A stretch of DNA of 54,529 nucleotides. Origin: Zychaea mexicana (taxonomy: Eukaryota; Mucoromycota; Mucoromycetes; Mucorales; Lichtheimiaceae). Below the pieces are notes generated by a model. That model saw only the letters and a program-made list of their open reading frames with translations, ran no database searches and had not been told where the DNA came from. The stretch spans positions 1-54,529 of the forward strand of contig NW_026516863.1 in NCBI RefSeq assembly GCF_025766255.1, read 5' to 3'. Below are positions 44,438-54,529 of this stretch, in pieces. Positions within the stretch are counted from its first letter, which is position 1. Each line of letters begins with the position of its first letter. The position numbers were made by a program, and so were the translations under genes.

Positions 44438-47400
44438 TGTAAAGAATAAGGATGTTATAAAGCGAAGCAGATAAGCGATGATAAAATGTAATGAAGTATA
44501 ATTAGCAAATTATGGCTTCATGACCGCGGCCTTTTATACTTTTTTTTTCTTTTTACAACAATGAGTAGAAGTCTCTATGTACTATGACAGTTCCATACAA
44601 CGGCTTATCAAGAAAGCGGCGATTACAAAGCAACGGGACGATTAGAAATAGAGGATCAGCTAGAAGCAAAAGTGGATTAGCGATAGCTATTATCGATAAA
44701 CTGTAATCTAATGACATCATTTCTCATTTTTTTAGGAAAATAAGGGTAGAGGCGAATATGTGATGAGAAGTTGAATAGTAATTGATATGATCAACCATTA
44801 ATTGTAATTCGGTCAGCATGAAAAACAAATGAGAGAGGTTCGCCTAATGAGTCTAATAGTAGATATAGTCGACATACCATGAAACCAATAATATCATAGC
44901 TGCAGTTTGTTTATTTGGGAAAATGGATGCAGTGAGCTTTTGAAAAAAAGGGTCGATCACAAAAGAGAGTCGATTAGTAATAAGAACGCTTGCAAATTGT
45001 GAATTGATTAGGAGCAAGTTTTTACAGGAAAGGGTCTAGGAAAAAAAGTAGGGTCCAGTTGAAAGGGGTCAACAACTTGTGACAAATTTACGGGAATAAA
45101 GGGTCTGTGTGAAAAAGGGGCTTGTGCGAAAAAAGGGTCGGCTAATATCAGACATGATCAACAAACTATTTATTATTGACAACATAGCAGCAACTGTTAT
45201 ACAACACAAGTTCGGTATTTTCCCATAAGATTTGCGCCTTTCACTTTTCAGGGTGGCGTCGTTTACAATGCAAAATATACAGCAATGGGCCGCCAAGTAA
45301 AAAAAAAACATAACTCGCGTACATAAACGACAGCACCTGGACCACTTTGTGGCTGGACCTTCTTTTTTTAGTTCATCGCTTTCAATCTCATATACTGCAA
45401 TTTACAACGCAAATTATTGTATCAATGTATACAAATCGAGTTAGTCTTGCATTTTTTAGAGCAAATGTATGTCATATTTTACATGGGTAAAAGATCACGC
45501 AGCAGCAGTATAGGGTACCTCTCTGAACAACGCGTCATTCTAATTTATAAGCTGATATGAGGACCACTGTGCGGTAGTTTGGTCGATCAGTGTATATATT
45601 ATGCCTTTATTAAGCACGTATACAAGTAAGGCAATACAATCATGGTGATCATATTTACTTTTGTTGACTGTCAGCAGCAGTATCATATGATAGTGTAACG
45701 TCTTAGTTTGGGTAAGAGTTACGAATCCCGTTTAATAGGATGGATAGTATAAGAAAAGCTGATAAATGTGGATGAAATGCTAAGTATTAAGCAAAAGAGA
45801 TGAAATAGAAGTGTGGGAGTTCAACAACCAGGAATTATTACGTCTGGAGCCACAAAAGACAATCCTTTTGATAGGAAAGGGAAAAGCTAAAGTTAAGAGA
45901 AAGAGAAGCTAAAGAACTGAACTGTTTATTATTCAATACAAAATATTGGTCTATTTATACTAATTCTAATACACTAACTATATCTAATTTAATTGGTGCT
46001 TGATCCAATGGATACCGCAGTAGTGCGAAAAGGTTTTGCACCTGGTGTGAGTTGTTTTTGCACTCGCAGTAAGAGTGGTGTTGCGCAGTAAGCGTATTGT
46101 TGCAGGTGTGAGATAAATTTGCACTCATAGTTACACCAAGTCTGTGATGAAAATGATAGAGAGTAAACTGACAGATAGTGATACAAGTAGATTACAAAGC
46201 CAATACTAAGGGGAAGAGCCCGTTTATTGATACGATATTGGGGACAATAAGGTAGGTTACAATAGATATAGTATCAAGCTCTTGTTTGCTTCCTCATTTA
46301 CAATGATTTGAATCGCAATATCGATGAAGCTAAGCATCATGATCAGCAGTGAAATCAACAACGTCATATAAACATTGTGGTAATTGTAGACTGGATTCAC
46401 ATCAAAGAAAACAACAACGTCATAAAGCTACTGTAATAAGTTTAGACGTAGACAACAACAACAACGATAAAGAGATTGGTCTAATTACGCCATCGTAATG
46501 TATATCGATTCTTACATATAAGAGTGAATATGTAATAACCATTACAAATTACAATAATAAAGCTTATAGTATAGAAGTACTACATCGTACGATACTGTTT
46601 TATGCGCTTCTTACTAATGCCACATACAACATAGCATGTGCACGATTCGGTAGTTTGCTTGGTACAGAAAAAATATGCAATTGGTACTGAGCTATTTTTG
46701 CTTGTACTTTTATGTTCTTTATACGGATAGGTGCACATGAAGATGGCGAGACCAGATTCAGACAACATCAACAAGATACTAATTATTCAATTAGATCAAT
46801 TGCATCATGTCATTGAATTCATGAAGGATATGGATATCTCTGTTGAGTAAAAAGCAATTATCAACTTTTTGAATAATTACATATCAACTTGTTCTGTGTA
46901 TAAAGATGCAAAGATTGTAGCGGTAATGATGTGGTTGTATATATGCATTTAACCTTATATTGATGTGGAAAAAGCCGAATGATATCATCTATAGTAGAAT
47001 CTTATAACAGCGATCAACATGAGGTACTGATTATTCTTCACATTAGTTATTTCGATAACGACATCATTATATCGATTCTTTCTGCTACATATATAGTATT
47101 TAATATGGTGGTATGCTTCAACATACTGCTGCAGTATAACTATTATACAGTATACAGGCGATTGCCGTTTTGTTTGAGCTGGTCTATTAAAAGAATTGGT
47201 TGAAAGGTATGTATCATATTTCACAAGAGATGTTTGCAAAAATGACTATATGCAAAAAAACCATGACGAAAGCTAGACTGAAAATTGAGTATAGATAGAT
47301 GCTACCGTTTTTTTTATGGGAGGGGGCCAGTGTTTTGAATAAAATTATTACAATTTGCAACAGTGAATCTTTATTCTTTGACGAAGTGTTCATCGTCAAC

Positions 47401-48860
47401 AACAATAATACTCAATTTACAGTAGATGCCATCGTCAAAATGATCCAAGATTGCAAATTAGAATGAATTCAGAGCGCTACTATGAAAGATATGAAGTACG
47501 GAGAATTGAGAATTTGTTTTATACGTAGATGTATAATATAAAGATATATGTTAAGCACTGCTCTCGAAGCAGCTTACTGCTTTATTTCTTTTTTTCAGGA
47601 GCATCGAACAATAATGAAATGGCCAACAAGGCATTGACCATGACGATTACGTTGGCTAGAACTTTAACTGCTATTGATGCTGGTAGAGGAGGAAAAAGGT
47701 ACTGGAAGTGTTGTCGGTCACTGCTAGTTGACACACGGATATATAGATTTAGCATTCGCATTTTTTCTCTGTGAGCGCAAGCATTATTCAACTAGTTTGA
47801 CAATTGCAAATGGCAAGATCGTGAAAGGGGCTCTTAATCTAAACAGCAATACCGAAAGTGAGAATGAAAATTCTGTAATGCTATCATAATATGTATTATT
47901 GCTATTCTAACTTTCCTATTGTTTATTTTACTGTGCATCCATTTTTTTCATTTGAATGATATTGGCGTTATATGACGGACGTAGATTGTCAAAAACAGAA
48001 GAATGCTCTTAGAATGATAATTACATGCGTTTATTTCTCATCCTCGCTGACCAATAAAGAAACCGTGTATTGATAAATGTGAAAGGAGGTTTTATTGAGA
48101 GAGAGCCTAATACCCTTTTGTAACGCTATGTACTGAAAGAGCTGGTTTGGTGATGTTGACGGTATATAAAAATTGTTCTACTCTGCTTTATCTATTGTTA
48201 ATAGAAGGTGTCGTGGTACTAGTTGTGCTTGGGACTTTGACCGCTTTTACAATTCCTGCAATCACAATTATGTTTGTAGTTAGTTATTCTGCAATGGTCG
48301 ATTGGGATCTTACACTTGGTATGCTGTATACATTGACACAATGAAATGGGTACAAACGTCTGTCCCTTAAGTTGCAGTACTTCAATAGCAGCAATTACGA
48401 ATGCAGTGTATGGCTTTCAAACTTAATATCATGAACGGTGGTGTACGTCGTCAATTAGATCAAGGAGCACGGATAAGCTGTGAATAAGGACTAACCACAT
48501 TGACTGTTTCAAATTCAAAGTGTATACTTATATAATATGTTACAGTATACTTCTATATCGTTATGTACATGCTGTCGTTCTATTGAGCACGATTAGCGAT
48601 AAATCCGCTCGAGAAATGCTGTTATATATACATTATATTCACGACAGCATAATATTGCTATTATTGGCACAAGGTGTATAACCCTCTTATAGAAATCATC
48701 TATCATACATAGTCCACTATAAATTGTGCTTATGCGCCGTTTATATACATAGTGTACAGCTAGGGATAAAACTATTATTGCATTGAATACGCTTATCATA
48801 GCAGTGTGATGTGAGACGATATGTTTTGATAATATTGCATTTGAAGTAGGCTGTATTTGT
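44438..48860. other. Gene-poor 4.4-kb stretch
   Basis: It is AT-rich with only short open frames (60-84 codons) and no recognisable domain. Clusters of AAAAGGGTC-type words lie at 44945-45140. 45900-46000 has an LTR-like phrase shared loosely with 22.9-23.1 kb. A hydrophobic 65-codon frame at 48147-48344 could encode a membrane peptide, but nothing supports expression. 44438-44520 is presumably the promoter side of gene B. Confidence 0.45.
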
Positions 48861-48879
48861 GCTACATCATACTTTTGCT

Positions 48880-49350
48880 ACATTATATATTGCTTTGTGG
48901 TCGCAACATGCCATTATTTATTACATCGTGTCTTACTACACCATCTTTGACTATGCCTTATTTCTATCACGCAGTGTTCTACTACATCGTCTTCAACTAC
49001 GACGCATTTCTATTACGTCGTATTTTACTACGTCGTATTTCTACCACGCCGTGTTTTACTACATCGTATTTCTACCACATCGTCTTTTACTACGTCGTCT
49101 TTTACTACGTCGTCTTTTACTACGTCGTATTTCTACCACGCCGTGTTTTACTACGTCGTCTTTTACCACGTCATATTTCTACCACGTCATATTTCTACCA
49201 CGCCGTGTTTTGCTCCGTCGTCTTTTACTACGTCGCCTTTTACTACGTCGTATTTTTACCACGCCGTGTTTTACTACGTTGTCTTTTACTATGTGGTATT
49301 TCTATCACGCCGTGTTTTACTACGTCATATTTCTATTACCTCTTGTTTTT
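48880..49350. repeat. 15-bp minisatellite (TACGTCGTNTTTYTA)
   Basis: About 30 tandem variants of a 15-bp unit; two main types alternate (TACGTCGTCTTTTAC and TACCACGCCGTGTTT). Because 15 is a multiple of three, several frames stay open for 100-175 codons as five-residue repeats such as FYYVV. These are composition artefacts, not likely proteins. Confidence 0.85.
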
Positions 49351-49414
49351 TATCTGTCGTTGTCTTAAATATGATATGTATTGAGAATAAATACCATGTA
49401 TTCAACTTGAGATA

Positions 49415-51859
49415 CAGTGAACCCCCGCTTTTTGCACCCCCGATTATTGCAGATCCCCGCTTTTTGCAACTTTTTTGAGCAGATTCCCGCTCAACACTTA
49501 GTAAAATTGCAGTTTCCTCAGTTTTTGCAGATTGCAACTCGGAAATCGGGACCTGCAATTTCCCGCTTCGGCCTTATTAGCCTCAAACTTCGGAGACGGT
49601 GAGACCCGAACCAGTGACAAAAGAGATACACTAATATATTCTATTATATGAGAGGTTTTAAACTAAATAAAGAAAGTTGTGATTGCTGATTGCTTTGACT
49701 GACTTTTTCTACGAAAATTGTCACGAATTTTTCGAAGCTGATCTTTGATCTCTTGATGTTCTGGATCAATCAGAATCTCGATGACTTTTTCCACCATCCG
49801 AGCCTTCTCCTGATTTGTGTACTTTGGAGATTGACATGGAGCATCATTAGAAGGCTCTCTAGAATCATTAGCAGCTTCAGCAATCGAATTTGCATCTACA
49901 ACTGCTTCATCAAGCACAGCTTTAAGAATTTCATCATTGGTTAGCACTGGATGAACAGCTGCTACTTCCTCAGGTGGATCGGCATCAAAAGTGAAGTTTT
50001 GAAGATCATGGCTCCCATATATATGGCTCAAATGATCATTGATCTGACCTAGGGCTACTTCATCTTCACAACCGGATCCATTGCTAATGCTGTTAGTTGC
50101 ACCCTCTACCACCTTTGTCTTCTTAAAGCAATTTGCGATTGTAGAAGGCTTAACGTCTTTATACCAAGCCTCAAGACACCAAGCCATACCAAAAATGATT
50201 TCCACACGGAAAACTTTGCCATCATTTGCTGGTAGACCTTGCTCCAAACGGTACTTGATTTTCTCGTAAGCCTTTTCATATTGCTTATTCCTGAAGTTAA
50301 CTGCTTTAGTATACAAATAATCACCTCTCCTTACATGATATGCATGAGATCTTATTCTTGTACATACTTGAAATGCACCTTGAAGCTACTGATTATACCA
50401 GCATCCAATTACTGCATTATCGACGTCGTGTTGGGTGGCAAATATAAAAGCTCAACGTTGGTTGGCTCGTAATCACAAAAGTGCCCAGAAAAGTTATCCA
50501 GCAGCAAAAGGATCTTGCGTTTTTGATGCCTCATTGAGTTATCTAGTTTTTTGAGATAATCATAGAAAATCTCACGCGTCATCCATGCGTTGGCATTTGC
50601 TCGATAATTCATCACGCTAATGTTTGGATAACCATCCTTTCCTCTCTACCAGACAAACAAACACTATGTAAGCAAATATGCACCTATTGGATATAATGAT
50701 GAAGTACCTTCTTAAAGTATGCTGGATTTTGGGATTTGCCGATAAACCATGGAAACCTGTAGTAAGTAATATTATTAGCTGCTTGTATATTATATCATTT
50801 AACTATCGTGGTTAACACTCTACTAGATCAAAGGATGATTCTCAAATTCTATTATCCAATATGCCCCTTGATAGTTATACCATTTGTCAGAGCCGTCTGC
50901 ATTGGTCGTTAACACAAGTGTCAACCGCGTTTTATCCAACTTAACGCCCTTGAAGGATGCAGGAGCAATGGTAGTAGTTGGGGCACTTGAGTAGAATACT
51001 GCTGTTTCATCCATGTTGTAAATGTCCTTGAGAGCATACTGTGCACATTTTGCTTGGACTTCCGGAAGTTTGGCAGCAGCTAGGCTAACATCTGCAGATG
51101 AAGCCTCACCGTGTACCTTATGCACCTTCAGCTGGTAACGACGCTGGAATCTGTTCTCCCATCCATTGGAAAAGCAAAATTGTTCCTCAGAAATGCCCAT
51201 ATCCTGTGCAAATTCTTTTCCGGCACGAATGATCAATCTCCAGTTAATTGGAGAGCGCTCATGGTAGCGCTGCTCGATCCACATGTACAATGCATGTTCA
51301 AGTTGCTATTATAGTTTGTTTTATTACTATTTCTGTCGTAAAATACACCTGGAAGCAAATAGGAACACATACTGGAAACTTTGCTCGGTCTTTCTTTTTT
51401 CTGTGACGATCGATGCCATTTTGTTCGTCTTGCTTTCGACCCTGGATCATTCTTGTAATCGTCGTCACATGAGGCATATTTTCGAGGTTCAACTCAATTT
51501 TAGCCCAAGCAACTAGATCCTTGAAACTGATCTTGACTTTAGCTTTCTCCTTTTGGATGTAATAGTTGTAGATGATGTCATTTTGCTCGTCAGTGAGCTT
51601 CTCATATTTGGCTTTGCCCATGATGAAAAAGAAGTTGAATAGAAGAGAAGAAGTAATGATTGCAAAAAGAAGCTAGGCTATACGTAGATATTATCACTGA
51701 GCTATAATGATGGACCGCACTCTTTTAATTGGTGTATACTAATTACACTTTGCCAGCTTATCGATCCCACTTGTGTAACATATTCACATTTTGCAGATCC
51801 TCAGATTTTGCAACTTTTTTGACGGTATTCCCGCTGTTGCAAAAAGCGGGGGTTCACTG
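49415..51859 (-). mobile_element. pogo/Tigger-like (Tc1/mariner superfamily) transposon, 2,445 bp
   Basis: Perfect 22-bp inverted ends (CAGTGAACCCCCGCTTTTTG and two more bases) at 49415-49436 and 51838-51859 are flanked by TA on both sides, as for Tc1/mariner insertions. Inside each end the phrase TTTTTGCAACTTTTTTGA is repeated. One pogo-type transposase is encoded on the minus strand. Confidence 0.93.
49663..51621 (-). pseudogene. pogo-type transposase (CENP-B-like HTH + DDE_1)
   Basis: Exon 1 (51621-51373) encodes a pipsqueak/CENP-B-type helix-turn-helix start, MGKAKYEKLTDEQND. Exon 2 (51305 to about 50823) gives the second HTH (LEHALYMWIEQRYHERSPIN, SNGWENRFQRRYQLK) and the first catalytic Asp in IYNMDETAVFY. 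Small exons follow (RFPWFIGKSQNPAYFKK). The second Asp is in KILLLLDNFSGHFCDY, and PPNTTSIMQ precedes LDAGIISSFK with the third Asp. A TAA at 50409 stands where Pro is expected between MQ and LDAG. A one-base loss near 50370 shifts the frame before RSHAYHVRRGD. The last part is an acidic tail. The copy is therefore disabled as read. Confidence 0.85.
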
Positions 51860-51861
51860 TA

Positions 51862-52094
51862 GTGCACTAGTAATGAACAATATAGACATATTTTTTTGAA
51901 AGGACAATACGTCCGTATTACACAGATAAAAATACGATCGTATTAATACGTCGGTATTAAATAATACGATTTTATTAATAAAATGGACGTGCAAACTATA
52001 TATACTGTTTCTTGATGATATGCAACTATTTGAGTAACTGAACGAAAATAATATGTTATTGTGTAGTATTACCAAGAAATACGAATATATACGC
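51862..52094. other. AT-rich flank with short inverted repeats
   Basis: AATACGATCGTATT and AATACGTCGGTATT-type palindromes cluster at 51908-51975. No gene. The end (ATATATACGCAG, 52084-52095) looks like the 3' splice site before the first visible exon of gene C, so upstream exons of C are missing or lie beyond the pogo insertion. Confidence 0.5.
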
Positions 52095-52095
52095 A

Positions 52096-54529
52096 GGATG
52101 GAAAGCCAACGAGTTTCAATGCATTGCGCGAGGTGATGCAGGTTGCTTCAACAGCTGTTGGTGACGAGCCTCGACTTCCTCGTATCCTGTGGGTCCCAGA
52201 CACCAACTATCGCGAGCTCGTTGTGGCCAACACAAGCAACAAGATATCTATCAATCATTTCCAGATCTGTGTGGAGCTTTGCATGAACGAAATCGAGGCT
52301 GTCTTAAACTCGGCAGATTTCTCCTTCGGCATGCACAATGTCAAGGATCTAGTACTGGGACTTTGCCAAGGAGACACCAACAACATATGTGACAACATGG
52401 GTCTTGCAGACGTCGGCTACTCATACATTATGAACGGTCGTAACCAATTTGGTAGTGTCCGATATGCTCTCGTCATTGCACTTTTGAGGAATGGAAATTG
52501 GAGGAGCCAATATGTAGAGGCCATCGATCGAGCTGGAACAATCTTATGGAACAAGGCAGCAATCTTTGCTTGGTTGGAAAAATGTGTCTACATTCAAAAG
52601 CTGTTGATTGTCGCAATGCATTTGAGCTATGGTCAGCCTTGTCGAGGCGAAGAGTTGGCTCAGCTATGCATAACCAACACACAATATGGCGACCGGTCCC
52701 TCTTTTGGGGTGTCGCTTATAATACCATCATGGTCATCACTCGGTACAACAAGAGCCGAGAGCTGACATGCTCTGACAAGTATATTGCCAGGTATCTACC
52801 GCACAAACTTGCAGTTTTGCTCACAGGGTATTTGGCATATTTTCGCCCACTTGAATGGTAAGTAGTATTTATTATATCTTGTATCGTGATTGGTTTGTTG
52901 TGGTCTTGATGAAGCAAAAGCTAATCCCACCTTTAAATTTTCAGTATTTTTACTGGTCATCTTTATGGTCCAGAAGCGCGTCTTACTTGCATGGAGCGGC
53001 TATTTGTTGAGAATGGTACTGCCATGACTGGAAAGAAGGTTCGTCGGATTTTCGCATGGATATATGCCAAAAAGATGGATCCACCGTTATCTTTTTCCGA
53101 CCATCGCCATGTGTCAATCGCGTTCGCACGTCAGCTGATTGGCGCAAAGAAGACTCTACAGCACGTTGACGAGGAGGATCTTGAAGACTGGCCAGAGGAG
53201 CTCGATCTACAAGCCGGTCACTCAACAGCGACAGCCGGTTTGGAGTATGCTAGAAGCAACATCGACAGTCGCTTTTTGGATCCAATCACAGCGCAAAAGT
53301 ACTTTGACATGAGCAGAAGATGGCACACTCTTTTGGGTAAGAATCTTTTAAAGAAAAAATGATGTGTAAAAAGTTGTGAGGACTAGACTGATAAACTATA
53401 ACTTTTTTTGGCTATATAACAACATAGGGATCGAGAAAAAACAAATTAGCAATACATCTGGCGACCCGTTGTTGGAGCGTCGCAAAAGAGAAATCAAAAA
53501 CGTCAACAAGCTTATCGAGGAAAATGCAGCATATATCGAAGCACGGAATCATGCTTTGATGAGGAATATGATTTTAGAGGACATGCACCGTCGAGGTAAA
53601 TGTTGTTGTTTTTTGCGATGCGTCACTTTTGGCGATAGAGTCAGACTTTAACCAGTTGTAACATTTAGCACGGAATGCAATAGTGAACGGAGGACCAGCA
53701 ATTCCAATCATCAAAGAAGGAGCGAATCGCTCACTTGCCGCTTGTCAAGGCAGTGCTCCTGATGTGACCAATATGTCAAGTGAAGCAAAGGCTCTACGAG
53801 GATTACGGCTACTGCTGCAGGAACCCTCTGCGACTTTCCAGTCCAAGATTCAGCAAGAAGCAACAATCGCAGCAATCGAACGAAAGAAAAATATACTTGT
53901 AGTGCTGCCAACCGGCGGTGGCAAATCCGCAGTATTTATGGCGCCTAGTTTGATCGAGAAGGATAAAACAACAATCGTGGTGGTCCCACTCGTAACGCTA
54001 CTGGGAGACATGGCGCGCCGTTTGGTGGATTCAGGGATCGATTACTGTACGTATGATGGCACTCTCGACCATGGCATGATGCTTTCGGTGAAAATCATCC
54101 TTGTTACACCAGAAAAGGCAAAGGAGCAAAAATTCGTCAGCATGCTACACACAATGAGTGCACAAGGCCGTATCAGCAGAATTATAATCGATGAGGCCCA
54201 TTTGGTGATTACGTGGAGCTCGTTTCGGCCTACCATGGGTGAACTAGCACAGCTTCGAACGGTACCGGTGCCTATGGTGTTTTTGTCTGCTACACTGCCT
54301 CCACCATGGGAAAGCGATCTATCTGTCCTCTTTAAAACAGAATTTCAAGTGTTCCGCTCCTTGACTGTACGACCAAACCTGCGCTATGTGGTTCACACTA
54401 TCAAGAACAAGGGCAGCAACTTTAAGGATGTCAAGGCTTACATTGTTAGCCGGTTAAAGCAAGCTATAACAGACGAACTCACAGGGGGCGGTTGTGCTAT
54501 TGTATACTCTGCTGAAGTGAACAACGTCA
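52096..54529 (+). CDS. Gene C: tyrosine-recombinase-like / RecQ-type helicase, 5'-incomplete, runs off the window
   Basis: Exons 52096-52857, 52945-53336, 53428-53594 and 53669-54529+ are joined in frame by short introns, with no internal stop. The recombinase core shows a candidate box-I Arg in YGQPCRGEEL (about 52630), box II in DHRHVSIAFAR (about 53100), and AGHSTATAGLEYAR (about 53213-53254), in which His and a candidate nucleophilic Tyr match the GHS...Y pattern of tyrosine recombinases. A linker with a charged helix (ERRKREIKNVNKLIEENA) leads to the helicase: PTGGGKS (53909-53930), IIDEAHLVITW (54186-54216) and LSATLPPPWESDL. The zinc-finger exons of genes A and B are not present upstream. 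This is the best-preserved of the three paralogues. Recombinase assignment is from motifs only. Confidence 0.8.

Noticed and set aside
48857..49478. Three overlapping 111-175-codon open frames as membrane proteins
   Set aside because: They are translations of a 15-bp tandem repeat in different frames, with five-residue periodicity and no signal or conserved motif.

Overview
This 54.5-kb window is eukaryotic and most likely fungal, probably from an early-diverging (Mucoromycota-like) lineage. The evidence is short GT-AG introns of about 45-120 nt, no operon structure, and a mix of Plavaka/CACTA, Mutator-like, Helitron, PIF/Harbinger and pogo DNA transposons with RecQ helicases of the fungal telomere-linked type. 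The lineage is inferred from element types and cannot be proven from the window. I see no housekeeping gene, rRNA or convincing functional tRNA; nearly all interpretable sequence is mobile or repetitive, as in a subtelomeric or heterochromatic TE nest.

Layout. 1-2258: a SINE/MITE-like repeat, then the start of a complex direct-repeat locus. 2259-15453: a 13.2-kb CACTA/CMC element with CAC...GTG ends, ACT target duplication and subterminal TATCAAGG repeats. It carries a Plavaka/Tnp2-type transposase (+) and a convergent coiled-coil accessory gene (-). A 5.2-kb Mutator-like element with 1,172-bp inverted repeats and a 10-bp target duplication is inserted inside the transposase exon. 15454-18220: the rest of the direct-repeat locus, with ~205-bp subrepeats. 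18.2-19.8 kb: a decayed transposase. 20.3-22.9 kb: SINE/MITE repeats and a decayed LTR-retrotransposon gag. 23.5-29.3 kb: a Helitron RepHel. 29.9-33.7 kb: a PIF/Harbinger element (SANT-like gene + DDE transposase).

33.7-54.5 kb is the most unusual part. Three paralogous genes (A, B, C) encode zinc fingers, a tyrosine-recombinase-like core and a RecQ-type helicase with a Cys-rich tail. A is near full length, with in-frame TAA/TAG codons and -1 homopolymer shifts. B is 3'-truncated against a 170-bp tandem array and split by a 1.57-kb non-autonomous MULE. C lacks its 5' exons, is open without internal stops, and runs off the window. A pogo element with perfect 22-bp ends lies just before C.

Two patterns cross the elements. 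First, most frameshifts are single missing bases in homopolymers and look like sequence-quality errors. Second, about 20 internal TAA/TAG codons (against 3 TGA) sit where glutamine would fit, which could be C-to-T decay or permissive decoding. Several genes in the same window end plausibly at TAA/TAG, so wholesale code change is not supported.
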